Shown here piece by piece: positions 1-8,636 of a stretch of 64,000 nt of DNA. Below the pieces are notes generated by a model, which saw only the letters and a program-made list of their open reading frames with translations, searched no databases and was not told the origin of the DNA. The DNA comes from Neisseria perflava. Its GTDB lineage: Bacteria; Pseudomonadota; Gammaproteobacteria; Burkholderiales; Neisseriaceae. The position numbers and the translations under genes are program-made. The stretch is from the NCBI RefSeq assembly GCF_002863305.2, contig NZ_CP136962.1:1736001-1800000 (forward strand). The letters run 5' to 3'. Numbering within the stretch: the first letter of the stretch is position 1; every line of letters begins with the position of its first letter.

Positions 1-698
1 CTGCCAAAATGGTTACCCAACAAATTTGCCAAAATCATCGGGATTCCGATTAGGAACGCCATTTTCCCTGCTATCAAGAAAGCAACAAATGCCCCGATAT
101 TAGAAGCAAAATTGAAAATCTTGGAAGTAGCCGAAGCCTGCAACAACGACAATTTGTTAATGACAAACAAAGCAATGATGAAAATACTGCCCGTGCCCGG
201 TCCGAAAAAACCATCATAAAAACCAACAATCAGACAAGTTAAAAATACGGCGATAACGGATTTTTTTATCTCGCCACGCTCGTCTTCTTTTTTCAGCAAA
301 ACGCCTTTGAACAAAGTTGCCAGCAAGCCTATGGGCAAAAACGCAAGAATAATGTAATTGATGGTTTCCACCGGAAGAATCAAAATGACTTTTGCACCGA
401 CAAATGCCCCAATTAAAGCCGCAACAATACCAACCGGCACAATATGCCATACGATCGAACTGCTCTTCATAAAGTTTTTAATCGCAGCCACCGTACCGAT
501 GGTACTCACCAATTTTTCCTGTGCCAACGCGACCTGCGGCGGTAAACCTACCATCAAAAATGCGGGAATCAAAATCAGCCCGGCTCCGCCCGCAATAGCA
601 TCAACGTAACCCGCAATTAAAGACGCAGCAACCAGCAAGAAAAGGCCGAGATAAAAATAATCGGCAATAATGCTGCCGGGAATAAATAATTGTTCCAT
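1..698 (-). CDS. TauE/SafE-family sulfite/anion exporter (partial at left edge)
   Basis: The minus-strand reading frame runs off the left edge, so at least 232 codons are visible and the C-terminus is missing. The start ATG at 698 is preceded by an AGAGGAAA ribosome site. The protein opens MEQLFIPGSI and consists of hydrophobic helices with the glycine-rich stretch GYVDAIAGGAGLILIPAFL, typical of the TauE/SafE (formerly DUF81) permeases, and a second matching repeat FFGPGTGSIFIIALFV. The two related halves fit the internal duplication of this family. Members export sulfite, sulfoacetate or other small organosulfur anions across the inner membrane; the substrate here cannot be told. It stands alone, with 487 bases of gene-free DNA upstream. 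Confidence 0.88.
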   Translation of the reverse strand, partial: MEQLFIPGSIIADYFYLGLFLLVAASLIAGYVDAIAGGAGLILIPAFLMVGLPPQVALAQEKLVSTIGTVAAIKNFMKSSSIVWHIVPVGIVAALIGAFVGAKVILILPVETINYIILAFLPIGLLATLFKGVLLKKEDERGEIKKSVIAVFLTCLIVGFYDGFFGPGTGSIFIIALFVINKLSLLQASATSKIFNFASNIGAFVAFLIAGKMAFLIGIPMILANLLGNHFG

Positions 699-1184
699 GG
701 ATTGTTTCCTCTTGATTAAATTTAAATTTTTGTATGCAGGTAGTGTTTGCACGAAGTATCTGAGAAATAGTTGTCCCAAACACCCTAAACTCAATGTGTC
801 AGGTAACATACTTCAGACTCCACACTCTCCTTGCAATCTTAAATACATATAATAATGACTAAAGAAATTTTTAATATGTTGATTAACATTGTCGATTTTG
901 TCAACAATATTAATTTATGTAAAAATATACTATGAATTAGTTAATTTAATCAAGAAATTTCTTCTTTAAGAAATCGTTTGAAGCATGCTAAGATAAGACA
1001 GATGGCAGATCATATACTCTATACAACTTTTAAAAAATAAAGGCCGTCTGAAAATTAAATAGGTTTTCAGACGGCCTAAAATTTTTATTGTCTCATGTTC
1101 CAAATCATGTATATGTAAAACTTACAGTCCCATGGTTTAGATTCTCAACCGATATTCTGGGGACAATCAGGCAAATAAAAGTCG
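699..1184. other. Gene-free AT-rich region between the TauE exporter and the DGC-domain gene
   Basis: No convincing gene lies here. The stretch 840-1000 is strongly AT-rich and should carry the promoter of the TauE gene; a TTGACA-like hexamer on the minus strand (899-904) lacks a convincing -10 partner. A DUS hairpin sits at 1041-1077. Confidence 0.6.
1041..1077 (-). terminator. DUS inverted-repeat terminator of the DGC-domain gene
   Basis: AGGCCGTCTGAAAA (1041-1054) pairs with TTTTCAGACGGCCT (1064-1077). Read on the minus strand the stem is followed by a T-rich run, so it suits termination of the gene ending at 1185. Confidence 0.75.
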
Positions 1185-1565
1185 TTAACTGCTCAATACA
1201 TCGCCCTTCTTCGTCAAAACATATTGATAAACTTCTTCTACAGTAGCCTCGTCATAGCTTTTGCCAAAGCGTTTTTTGTAGCCCAGTTCGTATAGTTTCA
1301 CATGATGCCCTTCCGGGATTTCAACGCCCACATTTTCCAAACACGATTTAGCGCAATGCAGATGACAGCCGTCAATAACCAACATCGGCCGTCCGGACTG
1401 CGCTTTGCGCACCAACGGCGCGACTTTGCCGCCCACGCCGGAAATGCACGACATTTCAAATTCTCCGGCATGGTCTAGCGCCACGGCTGTGTTGTTGGCC
1501 AGCTGCGCCACATCGGAACATCCGGAACAAGAATAAATTAAGGGAAGCTCATTGCGGTTAGGCAT
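1185..1565 (-). CDS. DGC-domain (putative zinc-binding) cysteine-rich protein
   Basis: A 126-residue cytosolic protein with a cysteine pattern typical of the DGC domain: SCSGC near residues 12-16, a lone Cys in MSCISGVGG near 40, and DGCHLHCAKSC around residues 65-75, which carries the Asp-Gly-Cys signature that names the family. Such proteins are thought to bind zinc; their biochemical role is not established. No signal peptide or membrane helix is visible. A GGAG ribosome site lies about 9 bases before the start. It is a single-gene unit, ending in the DUS hairpin at 1041-1077. The family assignment is by motif; the function remains unknown. Confidence 0.8.
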   Translation of the reverse strand: MPNRNELPLIYSCSGCSDVAQLANNTAVALDHAGEFEMSCISGVGGKVAPLVRKAQSGRPMLVIDGCHLHCAKSCLENVGVEIPEGHHVKLYELGYKKRFGKSYDEATVEEVYQYVLTKKGDVLSS

Positions 1566-1774
1566 TTTCTATTTTCTCCGGTAGCGGTTTTTATCTTTAT
1601 GTGTCCATCCATGGCTAGTCTGTCGGGCGCATCATGCGTGGTATGCGGATATTCGGGGTGCACCCGTTTTCTTTTTTCAGACGGCCACGGCTTATCCATT
1701 TACATATTAAAAGGCATCATAACCCAATACAATTAGACATGCCAGAACAAAGCAGATTGTACCTTCTAAAAAAT

Positions 1775-1820
1775 AAAGGCCGTCTGAAAACAGATAACGC
1801 TGCTTTTTCAGACGGCCTTT
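1775..1820 (-). terminator. DUS inverted-repeat terminator of the DUF2339 gene
   Basis: AAAGGCCGTCTGAAAA (1775-1790) pairs with TTTTCAGACGGCCTTT (1805-1820). The stem lies 20 bases past the stop of the DUF2339 gene and is followed on the minus strand by TTATTTTTT. Confidence 0.8.
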
Positions 1821-1839
1821 TTCTTTTGAAGATTAATGA

Positions 1840-4800
1840 TTAGGCTTTAGGTTCGCCATCATTCTCTGCTTTGGGCGGAACGGGTGCAAACCAACCGACC
1901 AGAAGCAGCAGCAAGCCGACGATGATGAAGGAGGCAATGCGCTCGATACCGCCGCTATTGGAAAGCTCGATTAGGAAGAGTTTGACGACCACGATGCCCA
2001 TCAGCGTCGCGCCTGTCATCCAGTAGGAACGCTGTTTGCGACGGTTGCCGAGTACCATCAAGATGATGGCGGTTACTGCCCAAACAACAGACAGGCTGGC
2101 TTGCAGGCCGAAGGATTGCAGCATGATGTCGAGACGCCAAGTGATGCCGTCGTAGAAATGCCATACGCGCATCACGCCTGCGCTGATCAGCATAAATGCC
2201 AAGGCTGAGACAGTGGTTGCCGTGGTACGGCGAAGGTCGGGCGGCAAGGCTTCGGGCAGGGATTTCAGGGCAAACCAAAGTATACCGGCGCTGGCGAGTT
2301 CCACCGGATTGAGTACGGGAATATACGGCAACGGCGAAGGTTGGAACGGAGTGGAGAAGTTGGTCCACAGCATCCAACAGGCAGCGGCAAGGGCGCACAA
2401 CGGCATAGCAAAATGCTGATAAATGGCTTGATGCCGTTTGAAAAATTCGCATTGGCGCTGCGTATGGAAAACAATCCACATCGCCAACGGCACGACAAGC
2501 CATGAAAGCTGCGCCCAAACGCCGTAAAAACGCTCGCCGACATACAGCGCCGTCCAAAGCGTCCAAAGTACGCCGAGTATCGTGATATTGAGTTTGTGCA
2601 ACCAAATCAGATCATGGCGCGGATAGTTGTTCAAAATAATGAAGTTCAACACGGTGGCGGCCACAAGCGGCAAGGCTGCGGCGGCTGTCCATGCGTGTTC
2701 GGTATGGTAGAAGACAAAATGCATGGCAAACACGGGCAGGAATGCCAAGTTTGCCTGCAGCAACTCTTCCCATTTCAAACGTTTGGCAAACAGCAGTAAG
2801 CTGGCAAATATCGGCCACATCCACAACTCGATAAACAGGGTTTCCTCGCCTGTCCATTGCATATAAAGGGCGTAGCTGCCTGTCGCCAACGCAGTAAGCA
2901 GGATAATCCAGCCTGAAACCTGCGCAAAGTAAACCTCGTTTCCTTCCGGCTTTTCGCTTGCAACCGGCACGCGCGGATATTGCAGCGCGTAGGCAGCCGC
3001 AAAAAGCAAAGGCGTGGCGGCAATAAGGTACAGATGGCTCAGGAAGCCTTGGGATTCATAAATAATACCGGCTTGCAGCAACAGGGCGAACAATACATTG
3101 CCCAAGGCAAATGTGATAAATACATTCGGCTCGTGTTTGCGTCGGCAGAATGCGCACGCCGCCGCCAAAGCAGAAAGAGCGACAATGCTGCCTTGGTCGG
3201 CCAAGAAAAGCAAAGGCAAAATAGAAATGTACAGCAAGGCGGCAGATAACACGGCCGTCTGAACGGATTTTTCCCATTGCGCCGAACCTTCGCGCCGCAA
3301 GAAATTCCACAATAAATAAATCGCCGCTCCGCCAAGCAACACCACAACCGTCGTAAACCACTGCCCTTCCAGAACGGTATCCGTGCCGAAGTTCTGATAA
3401 TTGCCCAGCTGAATCAGTGCCGCCAAGAGATAAACCATCAGCGCACCCAAACGGATATGCGGACGCTGTTGGCGCAAACCGAAGAAATAAACCAATGCGG
3501 ATTCGGCACTCCACAAGATAACCGTATTGCTCGGTTCAAAATAAAGCGGAACAGCAATCGTGAGGAACAACACCGCCAACGCAAAAAACGCCTGACGCAA
3601 AATATACAAACCCTGATGACGTTTCAGCAGCAGCGCGGCCAGTCCGTAAACAGCGGCAAAACCCAATGCGGAAAGCGCATCCGCAGACGGCCAATGCTCC
3701 ACCATGCGGTATTGCAGGCCGAACGCCGCCGCCATCGTGCCAAACAATAAAGTATGGTCGAGGACATGCACACGCAGGCCGTGTGTATAAATGCTGTTGC
3801 CAATCTCCTCCAAAGTCGCATTGTCGGCAATCGGCGTAACGCTGTCTTCGCTGTTTTCCGTCAGCTTACGGCGTGCAAACAGATAAGCGATAAAGGTATA
3901 GAGCAGCCAGTGGTAAATCAAGAAAGGCTCGGTAGTGGCGAAATGTTGCGGCGTATAACTTCGCATGCCCCACAGCGCGGCAATCGCAAAAGTAGCGGCA
4001 AAACCCGTCAGGTTCAGCGGACGCCATGCCTTAAACCACGCAATTGCGGCCACACCGGCATTGAGCAGGGCAAGATAAGAAAACAGCACCAAATAATTGC
4101 CGCTGCCGTCTGAAGTCAGCAAAGGCGCGGCCATACCGCCGATTAAAGCAACCTGCGCCATAATCTGCGCATTCTGCCTTACCGCCAGCCACGCCATCAG
4201 CACAACCATCGCCACCATCAGCCCGAACACGACCGACACAGGCAGCAGCGGATGCAGTTTCAACGCCGCCAACGCCGTCAAATACATCACCGCCACGCCG
4301 AAACCCTGCAACACCAAACCATACTCACGCTTACGGCTTTGCAGTTTCCAACCGCCGACTACCGCCGCCAAACCCGCGCCTGCCACCGTCAGATAACGCA
4401 GCTCCACCGGCACATGAACCCGCTCGGAGGCATAGCGCAGCAAAAATGCCAAACCGAGGAATAACACCACAATACCGGTTTTCAACAACGGATTGCCGCG
4501 CAAGAACCAAGCAACAATCGGATTGTCGGAAAACTTATACTCTCCGCCTTCCACCTTATCTTTATGGATAACGAATTGACGCGATGGCGCTTCTTCACTT
4601 TCAGACGGCATCGAAGCAACAACAACCTCTTCCTTAGGCAGCCCTGCTTGTTCAGCAACAACCGGAGCAACCGCCTCGACAACTTCTTCCACAACAGGCT
4701 CAGACGAAGCAGCAGCCTTGGCAGAAACAGGATTAATAGGTATAGAAAAAGAAGGAGCAAACGCCTCTTCAATCTTCTGCTTAACAGGCGCAGCTTCCGC

Positions 4801-5127
4801 CTCAGGCTCAACCCGAACCTGAAGTGGCTCGGAGGCCGTCTGAACATCAGCAACAGCCCGAGCCTCAAGCCCCTGCCCCACCTTCGCCTCATCACGGACA
4901 GCCTCATGCTCCAACACCGACAAACGCCGTTTCAGCAGCTCGATTTCCTGCTCCAGCTTCTGCATCCTGTCGCCTGCCGTAGCAGATTCAGCCAAACGCT
5001 CTTCTTGACGCTGTTTGGCAATCGACCAAGCAACCAGCCAAAACAACGACCCAATAATCACGCCCGTGGCCATCTCATCAAGAAAATAGCCGATCATAAT
5101 AGGAATAAGCAGGCCAAAAAACTGCAT
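1840..5127 (-). CDS. Very large DUF2339 polytopic membrane protein
   Basis: About 1095 residues. The ATG at 5127 (protein opening MQFFGLLIPIMIGYF) is preferred because an AACAGGTG ribosome site precedes it; the frame is open for a further 34 codons upstream. An N-terminal membrane anchor is followed by a short coiled coil (MQKLEQEIELLKRRLSVLEHE) and a long acidic, Ala/Pro/Glu-rich linker to about residue 200. The rest is dense hydrophobic helices, probably more than 20, ending in a charged tail. This matches the DUF2339 family, whose function is unknown; a cell-envelope role is only a guess. It is transcribed alone and ends at the DUS hairpin at 1775-1820. Confidence 0.85.
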   Translation of the reverse strand: MQFFGLLIPIMIGYFLDEMATGVIIGSLFWLVAWSIAKQRQEERLAESATAGDRMQKLEQEIELLKRRLSVLEHEAVRDEAKVGQGLEARAVADVQTASEPLQVRVEPEAEAAPVKQKIEEAFAPSFSIPINPVSAKAAASSEPVVEEVVEAVAPVVAEQAGLPKEEVVVASMPSESEEAPSRQFVIHKDKVEGGEYKFSDNPIVAWFLRGNPLLKTGIVVLFLGLAFLLRYASERVHVPVELRYLTVAGAGLAAVVGGWKLQSRKREYGLVLQGFGVAVMYLTALAALKLHPLLPVSVVFGLMVAMVVLMAWLAVRQNAQIMAQVALIGGMAAPLLTSDGSGNYLVLFSYLALLNAGVAAIAWFKAWRPLNLTGFAATFAIAALWGMRSYTPQHFATTEPFLIYHWLLYTFIAYLFARRKLTENSEDSVTPIADNATLEEIGNSIYTHGLRVHVLDHTLLFGTMAAAFGLQYRMVEHWPSADALSALGFAAVYGLAALLLKRHQGLYILRQAFFALAVLFLTIAVPLYFEPSNTVILWSAESALVYFFGLRQQRPHIRLGALMVYLLAALIQLGNYQNFGTDTVLEGQWFTTVVVLLGGAAIYLLWNFLRREGSAQWEKSVQTAVLSAALLYISILPLLFLADQGSIVALSALAAACAFCRRKHEPNVFITFALGNVLFALLLQAGIIYESQGFLSHLYLIAATPLLFAAAYALQYPRVPVASEKPEGNEVYFAQVSGWIILLTALATGSYALYMQWTGEETLFIELWMWPIFASLLLFAKRLKWEELLQANLAFLPVFAMHFVFYHTEHAWTAAAALPLVAATVLNFIILNNYPRHDLIWLHKLNITILGVLWTLWTALYVGERFYGVWAQLSWLVVPLAMWIVFHTQRQCEFFKRHQAIYQHFAMPLCALAAACWMLWTNFSTPFQPSPLPYIPVLNPVELASAGILWFALKSLPEALPPDLRRTTATTVSALAFMLISAGVMRVWHFYDGITWRLDIMLQSFGLQASLSVVWAVTAIILMVLGNRRKQRSYWMTGATLMGIVVVKLFLIELSNSGGIERIASFIIVGLLLLLVGWFAPVPPKAENDGEPKA

Positions 5128-5256
5128 AAAACACCTGTTTGATAACAATAAGAATATGCCGATTGTAACACCGGCAACATTATTGATGAAAAAAAGAGAC
5201 AAAAGGCCGAGAATAAAAGCATACGGCAAATAGAAGATAGAAAATCGGCATAGAAA

Positions 5257-5296
5257 AAGGCCGTCTGAAAATGTTTAGGGATTTTCAGACGGCCTT
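5257..5296 (-). terminator. DUS hairpin downstream of the 161-residue secreted protein
   Basis: AAGGCCGTCTGAAAAT (5257-5272) pairs with ATTTTCAGACGGCCTT (5281-5296), followed on the minus strand by TTTTTC. The hairpin and its surroundings are almost identical to the one at 5911-5950. Confidence 0.75.
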
Positions 5297-5356
5297 AAGC
5301 ATGTTTTCTTTATGTATCATGAATACATCAACAGATAAGCAATGATTTACCGAATA

Positions 5357-5842
5357 TTATTTGCAACGCATCAGCGTACGCGTCCGCCAAACTTTTTTGC
5401 CTGAGCCGTCCGTTGAAAAATCACGGAATCTTTGCGTCAGTACGCCTCGGTTTAAAGAAAACTCAAAATTATCGTTATAAATCTGCGTACCTTGCTCCGG
5501 CTCCTCTTCCCGAACACGTGCCGTACCTGCAATTTTATCGGGTGAGTAAATTCGATAATTCAGTTTCGTATATTTCGCACCCCATTCCCAACCGTTTAAT
5601 TCAATTGATTTTTTACCTATTTCAATATAAAAGCCGCTATCTTCCGACACATCGACATTATCCATAGCAGCGTTTTCATCATAACCCATGGCACATAAAG
5701 CCCTTATATGTTTGGGCGATACCTTCCCTTCATAATGCCCGGCCCATTTGCCTTGAAACGCTTGCGGAATATCTTGGGCAGCGGCTTGAAATCCAAGAAG
5801 GAGCAAACCGGCGGTCAGAACAGATTTTAAAGTGAGCGACAT
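5357..5842 (-). CDS. Small secreted protein of unknown function
   Basis: A 161-residue protein with a clear Sec signal peptide: MSLTLKSVLTAGLLLLGFQAAAQ, probably cut after AAA or AAQ near residue 22. The mature part begins with QAFQGKWAGHYEG, a lipocalin-like or avidin-like opening (small beta-barrels often begin with a G-x-W), and carries only two cysteines, at about residue 50 and near the end (LMRCK), which could form a disulfide in the periplasm. I recognise no family. An AAAGG ribosome site precedes the start. The gene is bracketed by two nearly identical DUS hairpins, so it forms an isolated cassette within the AT-richer pocket between the DUF2339 gene and polA. Confidence 0.8.
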   Translation of the reverse strand: MSLTLKSVLTAGLLLLGFQAAAQDIPQAFQGKWAGHYEGKVSPKHIRALCAMGYDENAAMDNVDVSEDSGFYIEIGKKSIELNGWEWGAKYTKLNYRIYSPDKIAGTARVREEEPEQGTQIYNDNFEFSLNRGVLTQRFRDFSTDGSGKKVWRTRTLMRCK

Positions 5843-5910
5843 TATTTTTGACCTTTCAAGAAAGAGTGTTTAAATCAATATGAATAATACAGGAAATGGA
5901 AAAAATAGAA

Positions 5911-5950
5911 AAAGGCCGTCTGAAAATATTTAGGGATTTTCAGACGGCCT
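5911..5950 (-). terminator. DUS hairpin downstream of the Sel1-repeat gene
   Basis: AAGGCCGTCTGAAAAT and ATTTTCAGACGGCCT pair across the same TTAGGG-containing loop seen at 5257-5296. It lies about 40 bases past the Sel1 gene stop and is followed on the minus strand by TTTCTATTTTTTCC. Confidence 0.75.
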
Positions 5951-5991
5951 AATAATATTGTCAGGTTAATTGAGCAACTATTTATTGAAAC

Positions 5992-6948
5992 TTAAGACTC
6001 CTCACGAGGATATCCGTTACTATAAGCCTTCTCAAACCATTCCTGAGCCAGCGTGTCATCCTGTTGAAAACCTTGGCCAAGTTTATACTTAGTACCCAAG
6101 CAAAACTGAGCCGATGCAACCCCCTGCTCTGCCGCTTTACGATACCAATAAATCGCCAACACATCATTTTGCGTTATCCCTTCTCCCCAATTGTACATCT
6201 GAGCCAATTGAAACTGAGCATCGGCATGCCCTTGTTCCGCCAATTTACGAAACAAAGACAGTGCCTGCTTATAATCAATACCAAAAGAAGAATCACTTCG
6301 ATCTACACTTCCACCGTATCGATACTGCAAACCCAATTTGTATTGAGCCTCTATATCTCCTTCACTTGCCATACGAGAATACATCATAAACAAGTGCCAT
6401 CGAGGCTCCCCATATGGCCCACCTTTAATAAACCATTCTTCTGCCTGTTTATAGTCTTGAGGAACACCTATTCCATACTCGTACATTGTTCCTATTTGGC
6501 AATCAGCAGGGCCATATCCCTGGCTACTGGCAAGACGATACCAATACAATGCCTGTTCATAATCTGACAGCTCCAAATACAGCTTTCCCAAAGAAAATTT
6601 AGTTCTCCCATCTCCATTCTCTGCCTTTGCATGCAGCCACTGTTTCAACTGCTCATAATCCCGATTGGTCAAAAACCTCGAATACTCCATTATCAAAAGG
6701 CATTGCGCATCAAGATATCCCTGCTCTGCTGCCTTCATATACCAATGCACTGCCTTTCGATAATCTTTAGGCTCTTTATTACAATATAACCCAGCTAATT
6801 CATATTGAGCCTGGACATTTCCTTCTTCTGCCAACTGAGTAATAGCTTGAATAGAATCAGGCGCAGTTCTTTTACCTACACTCCGTCGCATAAGTTTGAA
6901 AAAAACAATAACAACAGCTATTAAAAAACAAGCGAGTAACAATTTCAT
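5992..6948 (-). CDS. Sel1-like repeat (SLR) protein with N-terminal membrane anchor
   Basis: A 318-residue protein. The first ~20 residues (MKLLLACFLIAVVIVFFKL) form a membrane anchor or uncleaved signal. The rest is about seven Sel1-type TPR repeats recognised by the pattern A-x-Y-x-L-G-x-x-Y...D-Y-x-x-A-x-x-W-Y-x-K-A-A-E-Q-G, for example DYRKAVHWYMKAAEQGYLDAQ, DYEQALYWYRLASSQGY, DYKQALSLFRKLAEQGHADAQ and LAIYWYRKAAEQGVASAQ. SLR proteins are helical scaffolds for protein-protein contacts; in pathogens some act in host interaction, but nothing here identifies a partner. The gene is visibly more AT-rich than the core genes nearby, hinting at a different history. It is monocistronic, ending at the hairpin at 5911-5950. 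Confidence 0.88.
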   Translation of the reverse strand: MKLLLACFLIAVVIVFFKLMRRSVGKRTAPDSIQAITQLAEEGNVQAQYELAGLYCNKEPKDYRKAVHWYMKAAEQGYLDAQCLLIMEYSRFLTNRDYEQLKQWLHAKAENGDGRTKFSLGKLYLELSDYEQALYWYRLASSQGYGPADCQIGTMYEYGIGVPQDYKQAEEWFIKGGPYGEPRWHLFMMYSRMASEGDIEAQYKLGLQYRYGGSVDRSDSSFGIDYKQALSLFRKLAEQGHADAQFQLAQMYNWGEGITQNDVLAIYWYRKAAEQGVASAQFCLGTKYKLGQGFQQDDTLAQEWFEKAYSNGYPREES

Positions 6949-7071
6949 CTTATATTCCCAGTCTTATTCATTTTTTATTTTCGATACCATAACTATTTTT
7001 TAATTACACTCATTAAAATGGGGTTGCCATTAAATCAAATTCTTAAAATCTAATAATGCCGAATACAACAT

Positions 7072-7106
7072 CGTCTAAAAACCTTGAAAGGTTTTCAGAC
7101 GACCTC
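7072..7106 (-). terminator. Degenerate hairpin with variant DUS (AGGTCGTCTGAA) after the EVE-nuclease gene
   Basis: On the minus strand AGGTCGTCTGAAAACC (7105-7090) faces a mutated arm AAGGTTTTTAGACGA. No good T-run follows, so terminator strength is doubtful. The intact arm carries the GTC variant of the DUS core rather than the GCC form usual in this window. Confidence 0.5.
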
Positions 7107-7132
7107 GGATATGTTTTGAATTCAACCTACAA

Positions 7133-8626
7133 CTATTTAATCAATACACGTTTATCTGCCAATCCTGTCAATCTTGAAAAATTTTCTTTTTGTTTCAATT
7201 CACTCCAAGAAAACTTTTTCAATCGCTCCCACTTAAAGTCATCTTGCCGAGTTGAAATCCATACCCCTTCAAGCGCAACCAAGCCAAAGCCATCACACCC
7301 CAAACGCAAAGCATAAGACTTTGCCTGCAGGAAGGCATCTTTTAACTGTCTTTCATTAGCAATACGATATTTGGCTTCCCAAATAAATCGGGCGCTCTCT
7401 TCTCCACGTCGATCATTTGCAAATAGGGCATAATCAGGAAAAACACGATCATTACGCCCCATTCTTAAAGTCATCTGCCTTAGCCAATCATTTTCATCAA
7501 ACCCTAATTGTTTCAACAACGGTTCAAGTAAAGTAATTTCTACATCCCGCTCATTACTTAAATTTCTAAAATCGGGCTCATCTAAAAACGGTAATTTTGG
7601 CAGTATAGAAACATCAAAGTTTTTAGATTTCAATATCTCTATGATTGCATTGTATTCATCTGATGTACATTCCCTTCCATTCACTCCTTGCATATTGGCT
7701 TTAACCAAACCTTTTTCTTTCCAAACTGGGTTACTTTTCAATTCAGATAAATGAATCGTCGGAATGACTATGGGAAAGCCTACCCAAACTCGTTCAGGAT
7801 AGTAACTAAATGGATCATAGTAGGTAGGAGATACTGCGCGGAAGATAGCCGTCAATCCACTATACGGGGACAAACTATACAATAAAATAATATCCCCTAT
7901 TTTCGTTTGCGGATTTCCCTGCCAAAAAGTTTGATATTTTTCTCCATTACTCCTTAATAGATCTGTATCCTCTTTGGTTCCTCCGCTGATATAAATATTG
8001 ATTGCATCAGGCAATTCATCGGTATTGATAAAGTCAGGTAGGGTTTTTAACGAAAAATCATATAGAAAACAATTTAATTCTATATAGTCTAATGAATATT
8101 TTTTCCGAAATTCGTATATCTCTCGGCATAAATTTCCATAGTAAAGGAAACGATCATGGTATTTCTGTTTACTTGGCGGCATTGGAAAAGGTATATCAAA
8201 TGACTGGAAAACTCTTTCCAACAAGAAAAACCGGTTAGTAAAAAAATACGGAATATAATGTTCAGGGTCTTTTAGATACAAAAACAATGAAATTCCATCT
8301 AACCATGCCAATTTGTCCCTACATTCCTTTTTATCACTTTCAGCAAGAAAAGAATCAACAAATCCTTCAAACTCTTCAATTGCCTGCTCGATATTCTCAG
8401 CACTCTCCCAATCTGAAAAATTTGCTAATAGGTCTTGTATAAAGACAAAAGTTTCTATCCAATAACCTTCGCTTTCCTGTGTATATCCTTGCTTAAATAA
8501 GTAAGAGTATATTTCCTTCCATTTTTCTTCTTTTACCCATACAGATAAATTTTCAAAGAAGTTTTTAGTTTCTCTTGCTGAATCAGTTTGCAGATAACAA
8601 TCAAACACATAGCGATTAAAATACAT
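7133..8626 (-). CDS. Predicted EVE-like plus PD-(D/E)XK nuclease protein, putative modified-DNA restriction factor
   Basis: About 497 residues in three parts. Residues 1-195 are helical and unrecognised (YLKDPEHYIPYFFTNRFF). Residues 205-340 look like an EVE/PUA-type domain: KIGDIILLYS, TAIFRAVSPTYYDP, a VWVGFPIVIPTIHLSELK stretch and the closing SDEYNAIIEILK. EVE domains are known to bind modified bases. Residues 360-480 look like a restriction-type PD-(D/E)XK nuclease: the helix VEITLLEPLLKQLGF, Asp400 in FPDYALF, Glu419 and Lys421 in FIWEAKY, then QAKSYALRLG. The polA TGA overlaps a GAGGAA ribosome site six bases before the ATG at 8626; the ATG at 8632 is too close to that site. The gene is AT-rich. 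Function as a defence nuclease is inference; domain calls are by eye. Confidence 0.75.
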   Translation of the reverse strand: MYFNRYVFDCYLQTDSARETKNFFENLSVWVKEEKWKEIYSYLFKQGYTQESEGYWIETFVFIQDLLANFSDWESAENIEQAIEEFEGFVDSFLAESDKKECRDKLAWLDGISLFLYLKDPEHYIPYFFTNRFFLLERVFQSFDIPFPMPPSKQKYHDRFLYYGNLCREIYEFRKKYSLDYIELNCFLYDFSLKTLPDFINTDELPDAINIYISGGTKEDTDLLRSNGEKYQTFWQGNPQTKIGDIILLYSLSPYSGLTAIFRAVSPTYYDPFSYYPERVWVGFPIVIPTIHLSELKSNPVWKEKGLVKANMQGVNGRECTSDEYNAIIEILKSKNFDVSILPKLPFLDEPDFRNLSNERDVEITLLEPLLKQLGFDENDWLRQMTLRMGRNDRVFPDYALFANDRRGEESARFIWEAKYRIANERQLKDAFLQAKSYALRLGCDGFGLVALEGVWISTRQDDFKWERLKKFSWSELKQKENFSRLTGLADKRVLIK

Positions 8627-8636
8627 ACCCATTTCC

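Noticed and set aside
1634..1843. 69-codon plus-strand frame near the DUF2339 terminator
   Set aside because: It is built from two DUS-containing stretches and overlaps a terminator hairpin.
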